Source of the DNA: Lepidurus packardi
Taxonomy: Eukaryota; Arthropoda; Branchiopoda; Notostraca; Triopsidae
Reading direction: 5' to 3'
NCBI GenBank assembly: GCA_023053545.1
Contig: JAKZAN010000005.1
Location: 8,308,001 to 8,372,000, forward strand
DNA: 64,000 nucleotides
The translations under genes and the position numbers were made by a program. Positions 47,381 through 61,372 of this stretch are shown here, piece by piece (positions within the stretch are counted from its first letter, which is position 1; every line of letters starts with the position of its first letter). The notes beneath the pieces are model-generated. The model was not told the origin of the DNA. It worked only from the letters and a program-made list of their open reading frames with translations, and searched no databases.

Positions 47381-50300
47381 TTTCCTCCCTTCGAAGAGCT
47401 ACACGGATACACGCAGTTGTAAACAGGCGGGTATGCTATATAGGGCAAGAAATGTTAAGTTATGGCAATTAAAATCCTAAGGCTCTGTTGCGCAATTAAA
47501 ACGACTGCCGTTTGGGATGAAGCTCGTGAAAATGGAATCCCATCCATCCTTGTGTTTCATAATAGCATCATTTCTACTCTAAATGCTTGGAGCCTAAGCT
47601 TATTACAGAAGTCTTCAGGTGGGGGAGGGAGCTCCGCACCCTGAGCTCATTCCAATTTCCACATTATAGGTCCTCCTCAGCAGAGTACAAAGACCCAAAA
47701 ACTGTACTTAGCAAAGCTTGACGTACGCACCTGGGCCATAACGAATGCATAGACGACATGCTGGAAGGGTGTTTTTGGTTAAAATCGAACCAGCAATATT
47801 TCAATTTCTCGGTAAAAGGCCCTTTGCTTGTACCGTGGCGTGCGAAATTAAGGGTGGGTGGATTTGTGGTTCAACGATCGGCAGGTTTCCTGATGAGGTA
47901 CTTTTGTCTCCGCTCGTATTTCTAACGGGCGAGCAACTTGAAACCGCCATAACTAATCAAGCGATAGGATTCAGCTCCCAAATAGGAATTCGGAGAAGCA
48001 AGTTACCTGTATGCTCTAAGGAAAGAAGAGTGGATCGTAGAGGGTTTACTTTGAAATCATTTTATGAGATGCACGCACCCATGACAGGGATTTCTCCGTG
48101 ATTTGTTACTCCCTTTAATGATTGCTTGGCTCGTAAAACTTCTGACAACCCTATTATCTTTTTCTTGTGGACGTAGAAGCGTTCCTCCTCGAAACTCTGG
48201 CTGGATGAAGAGAAAGAAAAGCAGCCTTGAACTCGCGTAAAGCCAGCGTATGCAGTTCAAAAGGGTCGTGCGAGTCGTGTGAAGTTTTTATCGGATCCAA
48301 TCGTAATCCGGAATCGCTTCATAAAGTAAAATCCTTGATTAAGTTCAATTATTCGGGTGACGTTGGTATATTTCCTAGGTACCAATGAACCTCGGTGGAG
48401 TTTCCGAACCCCTGTACTCCATGCTCATTGGTTGGCCAGGAATCCTGCATGGCGGCTGCGGCAGGCTCGCACCTTCGAGAACTCGACGCATTGTCCGTGC
48501 CAAGCTGGGCCGGGCACAGCCGAAAAAAGACGACCTGGAAAAACAGCCCCAAAGGAATGATTATGGAGATGGAGGCTCTAACTTTAAAATAACCTTTAAC
48601 AGTTAACATATAGCCGAGAGGGGAAAAAACCTTGCCACATCTTCATGATTGGTTTATGAGCACCACTCAATATGCGGGTTGGAATGGACCCCCAATTATC
48701 CAAGCCTCTCCTCCATTCCGTACAACATCATTACAAACTCCCCGAGACCCTTGAGACAAGCAATCAACGAAGAAAAAGATGGAGCCTACACACGAGATGC
48801 CCGAGAACAAAGACAAAAAGGAGAACTAGGAATTTTCCATCTCTGCGCTGCATTGGGCTTGCTTATGCACGCAGGTAGACGCACTTATCTAGTTGGTTAA
48901 TTTTGGGGGAGCCATTTTCTTTTAGTCTAATTAATTCTCAAAAGCCCAGACATACAGTATAGCTTTACCTCCATTTTTGTTTTTTCTTTTATTCCTTCGA
49001 AAATTGTCGGGCGTGTCTTATTTTACCAAGTGTTACAGTGCAGTACTCGATTACTAGTAAGTAAACATTCAGGAGCTTTTATAGGAGTTTCAGTTCATAT
49101 AACTCAGGAGTTTCCGCTATATAAGTGTAGCGAAGGTTTGGTTTTCAGATGCGACGGTTTACCTTAAATATACATTGGCGGAAGGGCTTTCATCCGTGAT
49201 ACATCATTGTGTTGGTTACTGCGATGCATTGAAAAGTATTACTAGCAATATCACGACATGGTCCTCGAGAAAATAGTTCCTTGTCAATTCCGCAAAAACG
49301 CTTCTGCTGTTGATAGGCTTAGTTTACGTCAACGATACAGCTAGGCAATCTTGTGATCACGCTCTTGGGTGAGATTGAATCAATCGAGCTTTCCTTGCCC
49401 ATTGTTCCCAACAACAGTTCAAACTTTAGCTACGGGATGCGAGTTCGTTCCTTAACACTCATTTTAACCGACATCCGGTGACGAGAAGGAAAATGTCCGC
49501 TGTAACTAATGCGATCTGCCTTGTTGGTTGTATTGAACCTATTGTGCGCTGCTATTGGACCTTATATCAACATGATAGATTTGGAAACCTTCCAGCCCCA
49601 ACAAAACAATAGGTTTTCGTGGTGCTCCGTGTATATACTTATACAAAGGGTTCATACCTTTGAAAGAAATTTTCCTGAGCCGCGATGCAACGCCCTGTAA
49701 ACACTAACAGGGCCGGGAGTTGTGATGAAAACCTTTGAAATTTTCTGCTCTTGGCACTTGGGTTAGACAAAAGCGGAATTAGCTACACTCGAGCTTCGGT
49801 CAGCCCTAGATTTTTAGCACCAAACAAAGAGGGTTAGAAGTAAAGGAAGACGATGAGGATGGAAAGAGTCGCACGCCCCCTTAAGTGCGTTGTTGAGCTC
49901 CACAAGGAAATCTTTTTGTATTCAAGAGACCTGTTCATCAAAGTTGGAGATTGGAATTGGTATAGGCCGCCCCAGAGCGACTTGATGAAGTAAAGGGAGG
50001 AGTTGGTTTGATCCCTTACATATTGCATTGCTTTCCGATGAATCTTGTTCTTCGGAACACATGGGCGTGACTGATGCATGCGGACAGCTTTTCCAAGCCC
50101 GTAAGAACTCGGATAAAGAGCTTGTTCGAAACTCATCCCCAATGCCAATTCCATGCATGACATATGAGAATCCTTGTTTGCTGTTCATGGTGATACGGAG
50201 ACCGAAAGCACGAAGCAGGAATGAGAGCTATATTAGCGGAAACGGAAAATCGTTCGGTGACCGTGTACACAAGCTGCGCCGGAAAAGCGTATAGTGTATA

Positions 50301-52542
50301 TACCTGATGCCGCCACGGTCCCGTAACATCTATAGCTAATTGAAAACCCCTCTTGTGCAAGCCCAACGAATCAAATTTATGGAGAAATGTAATTATCATA
50401 ACCCAGTGATGACAGTGATTCATGAGCACACGTTGTAAAATCTTACTTATCTGGATCAAGTTCTCCTTTTTTTATGTTACCTAAAAAATTCTGACCGCTT
50501 TGGTGCGTGAAAAGAAAAAAGGATGTCTATACTAAACTAACTTTCGTATACTTCAGATCAGATTAGTGACTTTGGCTAGTTTTTTTCCTCCGTCCTCTGT
50601 TTTGCGTTGTTATATAAGCTGGGATATTTTGTTTGGTAACCAACAGCCAGCAGTCGCAAGCCCGACAACAATCTTCCCATCCGCCCAACACACAAAAGCT
50701 TCAGCCGAGTTACTTTAAAAAGATTGAATCTCTCTTTTTTTTTCTCTTAAGAAAAGGAAGCCTGAATAAGAAAATGATGGAAATGTAGACTTGGGTGTTG
50801 AGTTAACGGTTAGAGGGGGCTCCGGTTCCGGATAAACCGGATTCTCAAATGATACTTTTGTTCTCTGGCTGTTTTGCTAAGCTGTTTTAATTTTTTTTTT
50901 AAATGTATTATACAAAGATTGTTCAATATTCTTGTTGAAAAGTCAATGCCAGGAAATTGTATGGGTGCCATCATCTTAGGATTTGGGGGAGTCTTCCTTA
51001 AAGAAGAGACCACCTGGATGGATTTTTTGCCTTAGTATTTTATTTATGAAGGGCAAGATGTAAGACGTAAGAAAGCAGTATGAGAAGCAGGAGTATGAAA
51101 GCAGTATCAAACATTCTTCTGTCGCTTTATCTCGCCTATCGTTACATGTCATGTGACGGAGCAGAAATTCTTGGAGTGGTACGCTTATGACAAACTAAAG
51201 CCTTTCATATGGCCAGACGTCAACTGTTTAATAATTCTGAGTACGCTTTATACACCTGCGATGCTGGACTGAGATATCAGAATATCAAAATGACAAGAGA
51301 AAATCATTATGTTAAGCTTGATGTCATTGTCCAAGTCTTGACTCTGGCGCTCTTTCATTTTGGTCTTTCAAATAACGTACACAGCTTTGGATAATTTGAT
51401 ACTTAAATTTGCCTTGCAAAACGGAGAAGGAAAAGTCACCGGAGCGACCTTTGGGAGTTCCGTCTTTTTTTAGGCGTGGTAGATGATGAGTTCGTAAGTC
51501 GAAAACTTCCTACCTCGCCCGTCACGAGAAAGCGCGTTTGACTTCATTACGCATGTAAATAGCAACAGACCAGAGTTTAGTCTCGGAACCAGCGGCCCAA
51601 TGATGACTGTGTTGGGAAGGGGTTTTGCTAAACCGCCAAGATGTTTTCTTGACGATAACCATAGTTAACGCAACTATAAATCATCAACCCATATTCCTCG
51701 ACGTCTTAGACCCAAAGGTTTCCTTTTCGTGAGTAACCTATCAGGAACCTTATCCTCCACACATGTGCGTGACCAGTAAGAAATGGTTCCGTGGCTAGTG
51801 CCTAACCACGCAGATACGAAAATTAAGAACTAACCTAATTTGCATAGCTATTAGCATAAGGGATTGCATATGTATACGTTTTCCCCCTCCGCAATATCCC
51901 TTTCTGTTTAAACAAACTGATTTACTTGGTAGAGACCAGCCTTGTGAGCACAGAGAAGGGAACTTTACTATCTATCTTGCAAATGGTTTCAAAGTGAAAA
52001 TCATTCCACCATGCCTTCTCTAAAATGTAACGCTGGTGTTCCTTGATGAAATCAGCTTGAAAGCTTCATGTCAGTTAGTGTGTGCGTGGCGGGTGGGGAG
52101 TCGTATATTAACACCCCATCGATGTGGGGAAACTGGGAAATTTTACATATTGGTGTAACACTTTTGCTTTCCTGATTGTATGTTGTGCATCCTTTTGTGG
52201 TAATGTTGGCTTTTTGACCCTATGGCTACGCTACAATACGGCCCTGCCGAGTTCTGCGGTAAAGCGTGTAAGGCTTTTTCTGTCTGTCGACAGTTCGTGG
52301 TTTCGCTTACATTAGGTTACTTAGTATTAATAGGCTAGCCCCTCCAGAATCCAATCTTCTTAATAGAATAGTATGGAACGTGGGAGATAGAGATTAATTC
52401 TGTTTGCCCTTATCCTTAAGAGAGCGCAAAGGCAATTTGGGATGAATCCAACGAACTCCACGAGTTCATACGGAGCCGATAAATGTTAGCAGACGCCATC
52501 TAGGTAGCCATTAAGGAGTCTTAATAATAATCTTAGGTAGTC

Positions 52543-52610
52543 TAATTCGGTGTCACTATCGCTTCTCTGCCTTTTGGCTAAGATCATAAGTGTAGTAATT
52601 CGGTGTCACT
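52543..52610 (+). repeat. 15-bp target-site duplication around a U2 fragment
   Basis: TAATTCGGTGTCACT occurs at 52543-52557 and again, identical, at 52596-52610, directly abutting the U2-like 38-mer. This is the mark of a retrotransposed insertion using LINE machinery. Confidence 0.85.
52558..52595 (+). pseudogene. 3'-truncated U2 snRNA retropseudogene
   Basis: The 38 bases from ATCGCTTCTC to GTGTAG match the 5' end of U2 snRNA, which is extremely conserved (ATCGCTTCTCGGCCTTTTGG and on). They begin at U2 nucleotide 1. Differences seen are one G to T (CTCTGCC) and a two-base insertion in AGATCA-TA-AGTG. The copy includes the branch-point recognition word GTAGTA, whose last bases merge with the duplication, and nothing of U2 beyond it. 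It cannot be a working snRNA gene, because the Sm site and all 3' stems are absent. There is no poly(A) tail. Confidence 0.88.
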
Positions 52611-52747
52611 GATTACCAGGTCTAGGAGGACGGTTAAGAAAATGTCCAAGGTTAGTTAGTAGACAAAAATTCAAGAACAAGAGCAATTGGTAGGTAACCA
52701 CGGTTGTATTGACAAAAAGATGGTGATTCAAGTAACACAATCCCTGG

Positions 52748-53565
52748 TTAAGCAATGCTGCTGGCATTGGAGGCAATCCTAGGCCACAAATCCGCGCACT
52801 CTTTAGCAACAGGTCCAGTGATAGCAGAGCCTATTTAAGAAAGCACGTTAGTCACAGTTGTTAGACGACGGCAAACTCGGTACCTTTCATTTCTCCTTTG
52901 TTATTAACTATCACCCCCGCATTGTCCTCGAAGTACAGAAAGATACCATCCTTCCTCCTAAACGGCTTTCTTTGGCGGATAACCACGGCCGGCATAACTA
53001 AGAAACAAGGACAATATATTACATATTCTAAGAAACAAACCAAGTTTTACCTTTTTTTCTCAGCTCAGGTTTACCCTTCTTAACTGTAGCCACGAACATG
53101 TCACCGACTCCCGCAGCTGGGAGACGATTCAAACGCCCCTTGACTCCATAGACGGCAATTACGTACAAGTTCTTACCCCCTAACAAGCGATTACATGTTT
53201 AGACAATAGTTCACATGTTTCGATGACATTACTAACCTGTGTTGTCGGCACAGTTCATCACTGCTCCCACAGGAAGACCAAGACAGATCTTGAACTTTCC
53301 TCCCGCGGTACCACCACGTCCTAGAAGATAAAACTTATTTAAACTCAATGTACATACAATCCAACAACGCCTAAAAACATATCACATTCTGAACACCAAA
53401 CCTACACACATAACCCAGTAAAAAACATAACATGATGGGCACTGCTTTTTCCATTTAATAACGAAACTTAAGATGGATCAAAAGGAACAGTTATATGCTT
53501 TCCAAACTCAGAAATGTTTCAGATATTTCACGATAAAGGGAAAAAGATTTACCTCTCTTCGACAT
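52748..53565 (-). CDS. RpL23: ribosomal protein uL14 (RpL23)
   Basis: Five exons on the - strand: 53565-53553, 53320-53237, 53179-53051, 52997-52884 and 52830-52748. They total 423 nt, or 140 aa, the usual length for animals. The protein starts [20 protein letters not shown] and ends in ASNASSIA. It is a core protein of the large ribosomal subunit that binds 28S rRNA near the factor-binding side. Conserved stretches seen: [54 protein letters not shown] and [20 protein letters not shown]. The first exon carries only MSKR and one base of the next codon, as often seen in ribosomal protein genes. A pyrimidine tract (CCTTTTCTTTCT, - strand) 20-35 nt before the ATG fits a TOP-type 5' UTR. The last donor is GTACCG, a poor match; if it is not used the protein would end early after MKGTEFAVV. 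The gene is divergent from UAP56. Confidence 0.97.
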
Positions 53566-53827
53566 GTTGGATGTGTTGTAGAAAGAAAAGGTTGACCAAG
53601 GTTGCCAATTCCTTTATTTTGCCTCAAAGTTATTCATTATAATAAAATTTTGTTTTATTGTTAATTTTTATATATTAAAGTATTAGATTTAAAATAAAAG
53701 CCCGAATAGTAGTTTCAGATTAAGATTCTGATTCCTATAAATTTGTTTTGTTTTTGAGTTTGAATATTTCGAGCTGTCAACCTTGCAAAATAGCTGTTGT
53801 GTGATTGTGTTGGCGTCCTTTTTCTTC
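53566..53827. promoter_or_regulatory. short bidirectional promoter of RpL23 and UAP56
   Basis: About 260 bp of AT-rich DNA separates the RpL23 start codon from the first UAP56 donor. No TATA box sits at a convincing distance on either strand. Co-expressed housekeeping partners (translation, mRNA export) sharing one promoter is a common arrangement. The region also holds both 5' UTR starts. Confidence 0.6.
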
Positions 53828-54031
53828 GTAAGTAAAAACTGTTATTATCGTTGTTAATTTGTGTGATCCGTAATTTTGGTTGTGCCAAGCTAACATATAA
53901 ATACGTTTACAACATTTTTACCATATTCTTTGGTTTGTGGGTGTTTTAACAAAGTTTGTGTTGGAAGAAAAAGCAAAGGCGTTCGTTTGCATATAGTGGC
54001 CCTTTGTTTACGGAATTGTGTATTTTTCTAG
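53828..54031 (+). other. Hel25E: 5' UTR intron of UAP56
   Basis: A consensus donor CTTC/GTAAGT (53828) and an acceptor TTTTTCTAG (54031) frame a 204-bp intron before the start codon. The second exon begins 28 nt upstream of the ATG. Confidence 0.6.
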
Positions 54032-54059
54032 GTTTGACTCAGAACTACATATACATAAA

Positions 54060-56718
<2,659 letters not shown>

Positions 56719-56882
56719 ATATTTGGATTTGCCCCTTTTTAATTGTTTTTTGGACACTTGTGTACCGTTACGTCATTTTTTCAAGTAAGAAGAATACAAA
56801 TGTAGACGTTCTGATACGCAAATCGAATTCGATTGTATTTTGCTTGGATTTTGCAAGGAACAGAAGAATACACTTTTTCTAC

Positions 56883-57890
56883 TCACTTCCTGCTCTTGAG
56901 ACGCTTCGCGTGACGATATGCACCTGATGGTCTCCGGTTTGTGATAATTTCAGCAAACTTTTTCTTGTTCATACTGAAAGAAACGACAAATTATAACGTA
57001 ATGCGACATTAACATGCAATCTTACTTTTGGAACTTAGCATCTGCCAGAAGTTCGTCAACTAGATTATGCTTGCGTTCCCTTCTGGGAACCCGGCTTGCA
57101 TAGAAGTCTACTGGTGAGTCAACGACTGTTCCAAGCTAAATTATTAGGTAATGTTAGACATCAGAATTTAACCAATTTAAGTACAAACCTGAAAGTACTT
57201 TGGTAAGACTTTTAGGTCATTCTTCTTGTAAAACTGTTTAGTATCTAGGATTGAGCGCATCTGGATGACTTCTAAATCTCGCTTTCGTTCTTCGGTAAGC
57301 TCGGTAGCGGGAAGACCGTACCAAGCATTTCCTTTTGTCTTTGAACGTTCTTTCTACAACCGTAAGAAATTATTTTAGAAAGTGTTTAACTTAAGATACT
57401 AAGTTAATTTACTCGTCTTTCAAGCTTTTCTTTCTTTTTGGCTTCTTGATAAGGCGGAATGGTATGTTGCTGCTCAAAGCCAGGTTTAACTACCGAATTA
57501 GCAAGTAAATCGTCCTCTTTCGTCAGATGAAGAGAGAGATTTTGCATCTTTTCTTCTCTGCTAAGAGACTTGGCAACACCGGACTGATCCCCTTTCCCGG
57601 GTGTGACATCAATGTAGCTGCTAACCTCAACATCGTGAGTTAAGGAAGACGATAAGCCCCTTTTGGGTCAAGAAAAATTGATAAAAGGAAACCTTAAAAC
57701 TATAATTGTTTACGAACTTCGTGGTTCCTTTTGTTATTGTGGACAATCCTGGTTTCTGTTTTTCAAAAACTTTTCTGTTCTTCTGTTCGTGAAATCCCTT
57801 TTTTTCATGTGTACTCGCAAATTTCACTGTGTTTTCTTCTTCGTCCACTTCGCCATCAAGATTAATAGGATAACGTACCGGTAAACTCAT
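56883..57890 (-). CDS. Fcf2-domain pre-rRNA processing protein (DNTTIP2-like)
   Basis: Proposed exons on the - strand: 57890-57718, 57659-57413, 57353-57189, 57135-57026 and 56973-56883, giving 786 nt, or 261 aa. The C-terminal half matches the Fcf2 domain: WYGLPATELTEERKRDLEVI, RSILDTKQFYKKNDLKVLPKYF, GTVVDSPVDFYASRVPRRER, LVDELLADAKF and NKKKFAEI, then a basic tail ending RLKSRK. Fcf2 and its animal relative DNTTIP2/TDIF2 work in the nucleolus in early cleavage of the 18S precursor. The N-terminal half is acidic then polar without a domain. The protein is much shorter than human DNTTIP2 and closer to yeast Fcf2 in size. The first intron (58 bp) must use a weak donor, GTTCGT, to keep the frame; read through, the frame stops at NSRC. 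The gene is tail to tail with UAP56. Confidence 0.88.
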
Positions 57891-58630
57891 TGTCCACGTT
57901 GTCTTGATTTACAGAAAAGCCAACACAACACGAAACTAAATGACGCGTTTGGGGAGGAAGTTTTCCCTCCAGTACGAGCTGCCACCTATTAGAAAGCTCA
58001 ACAAGAAGTTAGTAGGTTTCGACACTAGCGCCCACATTTTTCAAGCATCGAACGTCCAGAAAAAGCGAGAAACTTAATGTTTGATAATTGTTTGCACCAC
58101 AAATAATCTTTGAGTTATATTATTGTATTTCTTAGTAGAAAAAGTAATTATAAATAAGCAGTTTGTAATTTATTAAATGAATGATGACAGATTTGTGTCG
58201 AGCCTGACTTGCATAAACCTATGATAAATGTCTTAGCGGCTTAAATTTGGTGCCCTCCTTATGGTTTATTTTGGCTTCAAGACGCAACACTGGACGTGAC
58301 TGGCAGTTAATTTGTGGACCGTAACGACCATAGGTTGTCATTGAATTGTACTTGTTAGCTTATAATAAAAATAATTAAAAGCGAACACATGACCTTCGTA
58401 ATTATTTTTGAATGATTTTGACTCGTGAACCAAAATTAAGTAAGGATTTTTATTGCATTTTTAAATGCACACAATGTAGCAATGCAAACGTCTAGAGAAT
58501 ACAAGGTTTGGCTATAGGCGGACCGTCACATTTTTATAAATGGATCGAAAGATGAATCACTATCTACACACAATGTACTTGCTTACTTCGTATGGTAGAA
58601 TTATAGAAATTTTAACGCATTAAAGATATA
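57891..58630. other. intergenic, AT-rich, with one dispersed repeat
   Basis: This holds the promoter and 5' UTR of the Fcf2-domain gene and then AT-rich sequence. At 57976-58017 is one copy of a repeat found again at 62825-62865. Short inverted words occur around 58018-58050 (GTGTCGAAACC-like and GCATCGAACGTC). Nothing else is recognised. Confidence 0.5.
57976..58017 (+). repeat. dispersed repeat, copy 1
   Basis: GAGCTGCCACCTATTAG-AAAGCTCAACAAGAAGTTAGTAGG aligns with 62825-62865 in the same orientation at roughly 33 of 41 positions. Its neighbours on both sides are unrelated in the two places. Confidence 0.6.
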
Positions 58631-58702
58631 GGCGTGTGACCAAGTGGTTAAGGCGCAAGCCTAAGGAGCGAGAAGTCCTCGGTTCGATACTCGCTTGAGG
58701 CA
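58631..58702 (+). pseudogene. tRNA-derived sequence (tRNA-Leu/Ser type, not a working tRNA)
   Basis: It has an A-box-like GTGACCAAGTGGTTAAGGCG and a good B box GGTTCGATACT at tRNA-like spacing for a class II tRNA. The anticodon position would read AAG (loop CTAAGGA). The acceptor, anticodon and T stems do not pair properly (for example GGCGTGT against TGAGGCA), so it is not a functional tRNA. It is either a decayed tRNA copy or the head of a tRNA-derived SINE. Confidence 0.55.
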
Positions 58703-58752
58703 ATTTATTCCGTAAATGGTTTCTTTCTCTATACTTTATACCTTCTCGGCAA

Positions 58753-58822
58753 GGTTCCTATACCCGTATTCGAAATTGTGAAGCTTCGGCATCACAAGCT
58801 CGAATTTCGGGGATAGGAAACC
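58753..58822. repeat. foldback about 70 nt, 50 bp after the tRNA-like head
   Basis: Arms at 58753-58783 and 58790-58822 are inverted copies with gaps. Shared words are GGTT-TCCTAT-CCCG and TTCGA-TTGTGA. The loop is only about 6 nt, so the arms form a long near-continuous hairpin. It may be the body of the same element as the tRNA-like head. Confidence 0.6.
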
Positions 58823-59572
58823 AAGCAGGGGAGTTGGGAAAGGGGTGAGGCTCTCAATTTTTCACGATTTTTGAAGGGGACCCCCTTGATCGTGCAGGGA
58901 TCCTTATGGAAAAAAGCCCAGAAAACACTTTTCCAGATCGAAAAGAGACCACGCCCCCTTTTTGTCCCGATCCACCAATAGGATTCGTCCTTTTGCGGAA
59001 GACACACCCCTTTTGGCGGACTTTTCGAAAAGTCACGCAAAAATTTCCCAAATTTTCAATTTTATTTTTAAAATGGCAAATCATACAACAATCGACACAA
59101 TTTTGGAAACCAACATTTTTACCGGGAACGTTTGGGTACAACTAGAAGTAAATAGAGAATTCCGTGAGGAAACAAAACATCTCATTTGCATAATTTTAGA
59201 ATTAAACTTCTGGAGCTAAGGAAAGTCACAGATCTAAAATTCCGAAGGACTGAGCGGTAGAACAATGTTCGCGAAGCAGAGGTGCCGATCCCCCCCTGAG
59301 CCCAAGAGGAGTTCCCCCCCCCCCCAGTCTGAGAATACCCCCCCCCCCTAAATGTTGCGATTCATTTGAAATGAATTACAGGGTTGAAAAAATGTTTAAA
59401 ATTAGAAAAAGGAAGCATAACTAGTTTTATTCATCTTGGATAAGAGTATGCGTAAAAAGTTGTTACGAAGAATTACCAAGGATCTCTAGCAAATATTTCG
59501 ATGACAGGGCAAACCGATTAATGATTTCATCGTTGGAGATGCTGGAGACAATATCAGATTCTGCTGCCGTTA
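58823..59572. other. repeat-like region with C homopolymers
   Basis: No gene is recognised. It holds short open frames on both strands at 58854-59219 without a domain, and two C runs (about 59316-59328 and 59339-59348) in the context CCAAGAGGAGTTCCCC, which resembles a CCAAGAGGAGTAACTC context near a C run at 62150-62187. So C-rich repeat pieces lie on both sides of the hAT-derived gene. Confidence 0.45.
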
Positions 59573-61372
59573 TCATGCAATTAGCCATCCAGGTATCGAG
59601 CATCGTAATTTGTCTTTAATTATCTTTTGTTTGCTTAAAGCCCTTTCAGCTGAGCAACTGGCGACCGCTAAGCTCACCAAAATCTTGTATAGGCTTGTTA
59701 AATTCGGGAATCTAGACAACTGGTTAACCAACCGAAATGGTTTTATGAAGCCTTTCTTGACCCACAATCCAACGAATGCATCTTGTTTCAGTTCTGAGAC
59801 AGCGCTGCCTTCATTGGACAGAGTTTCTTCATCGACGTTGACTTCACCTTTCTCAGCTTCAACTTCACTTTCCGAGTCCTCAATACCATCCGACTTCGTA
59901 GGTTCCTTAAAATTAGTTTGCCTTCCCCGACAAACCGACGTGACTGGAAGTCCCCGCTTCTTCCGTTTCTTTGGCAGAAGGTCGTCAACAGAGATCTCTT
60001 CTTGAATAGATTGATACACGTTACGAAAGTCGCGATACTCGATCGCAACATCAACCGGGTTCAGTCCATAATACTCGCATAATGTTGCGACGCAGGTTTG
60101 AGTGACTAGGTTTTCCTTCATAAGACTCTCGTGCGTTAGGAGACTAGCTTCACGGATTATCTTCGTGTTTTCATCTGAGAATCTGTCTTCAATCTGGACT
60201 AGAAGCAGGTCGGTAGCTCGAAAGAAGACTACGGTTTTCAACTTGCGAAAGGGATCTTCAATCACTTCATCCAAGCCAAGCTCGTCGAAAAACTTCTTCA
60301 CCCTCGGAATTCGCTTGCTCTGAGGAAACTCAATACGGTGCCTTTCTGCAAACGACCGTATTTCAAGTTTAATCTTTTCCCACTCCTCATCGCATCGCAT
60401 ACTTCTCAACTTATGGATTGCACCGTCAATAACCCCAGTCATTGATCCTAGAGGAAAATTTGCATCACGCTAAATGTAATGGGTCATAAGGAAAGACTAA
60501 CACTTATAGAAATTAGCTATTGTACTGTAATGATATTATGTAATGTACCATGACTAGCAGTCAGGGTGACAGGGTTGCCAAAGAAATTTCGAAGGCTCTT
60601 TGATGGTTGAGTTTCAGTAGTAGTTGCTTCTTGGCTACTCAAAGAATTACAAAGAAAATAATTAATGCACAGGGCAGACAAAATTATAGCTATTACTCTG
60701 ACCTATAATGGCTATAGGATACCTAACACTTTTATGGTCAAACAGGAAACATATCAGGTCATCGCACGAAATTCGTTCGATATTTAACAATATCTTTGTG
60801 TCTCTAATGATATGAGAAGTAAAATTTAATAAGTATCGAAGAGACTTTTTTAAATATTGCATGATAAATTTGTAAATAGGAGTCGAGTTTTTGTTTCTAA
60901 AATAATTCAGAAACTGGGCTTCGAAGTGTACTGTTTTTTTAAATGAATTTAAAAGAAAATACCATTGCAATCCGACTACTAGTTTTTGATGTATGACTTG
61001 ATAATTTTTTCCTGCTGAAAGCCTTCTCTTTAAAGCATACTAGCCATAGGTATCCCGTAGCCTTAAAAGGCATATTTTTTGAGTCAATATTGGGTAGTAA
61101 CAAATTATAATTATTAAATTAAATCAAATTAAATTAAGTAACTATTTGGTAATAACAAAAAATAAGTGGAGAATTAATTAAGGTAAATAGATACTTTACC
61201 TTATTCCAGAAGGACTTGGACGTTTACCCTTCAGAATTCTTCTCACTTCGATGTTGTTGAGGCACTCATATTTGTGCTTTTCTCGAAGGTGAGAAAGCCA
61301 TTTGTCTTTCCGCACGCTAAAACCACATCCAGTCCCTTGACATCGATAATATTCCGAATGTCCTTTAGGCAT
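59573..61372 (-). CDS. hAT-transposase-derived protein, spliced
   Basis: Exons on the - strand are 61372-61200 (possibly starting further upstream, open to about 61554), 60634-60549 and 60447-59573. The splice phases agree (AG plus C; G plus GA) and the sum from the ATG at 61372 is 1134 nt, or 377 aa. An N-terminal zinc-finger-like motif C-x4-C-x11-H-x4-H (RCQGTGCGFSVRKDKWLSHL and on) lies in exon 1. Exon 3 ends with the hAT dimerisation signature: FPNLTSLYKILVSLAVASCS, then AERALSKQKIIKDKLRCS. A basic patch (LLPKKRKKR) and an acidic linker lie between. The frames are intact, but the protein is short for a hAT transposase and the catalytic Asp/Asp/Glu core cannot be placed, so it is either a deleted element or a host gene derived from one. 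The stop comes soon after the dimerisation motif. Confidence 0.75.

Larger units (their letters stand above)
41669..52542. other. gene-poor region between the inv landscape and RpL23
   Basis: No gene is recognised in about 11 kb. Seen: two exact Gli-type sites (43098, 43659) and a diverged third copy (47372), an A-rich degenerate GAATA/AATAG-like tract (45730-45905), a 17-base C run (46424-46440), and three more GC-balanced stretches with overlapping open frames (44870-45090, 45390-45700, 47745-48600). The last has an acceptor-like TTTCCTAG just before 48379. None gives a protein I can name, and open frames on opposite strands cannot be told apart by eye. Confidence 0.45.

Noticed and set aside
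57655-57664. Frameshift mutation in the Fcf2-domain gene
   Set aside because: A 58-bp intron of normal size explains the change of frame, so a break is not needed; kept as a caution only.
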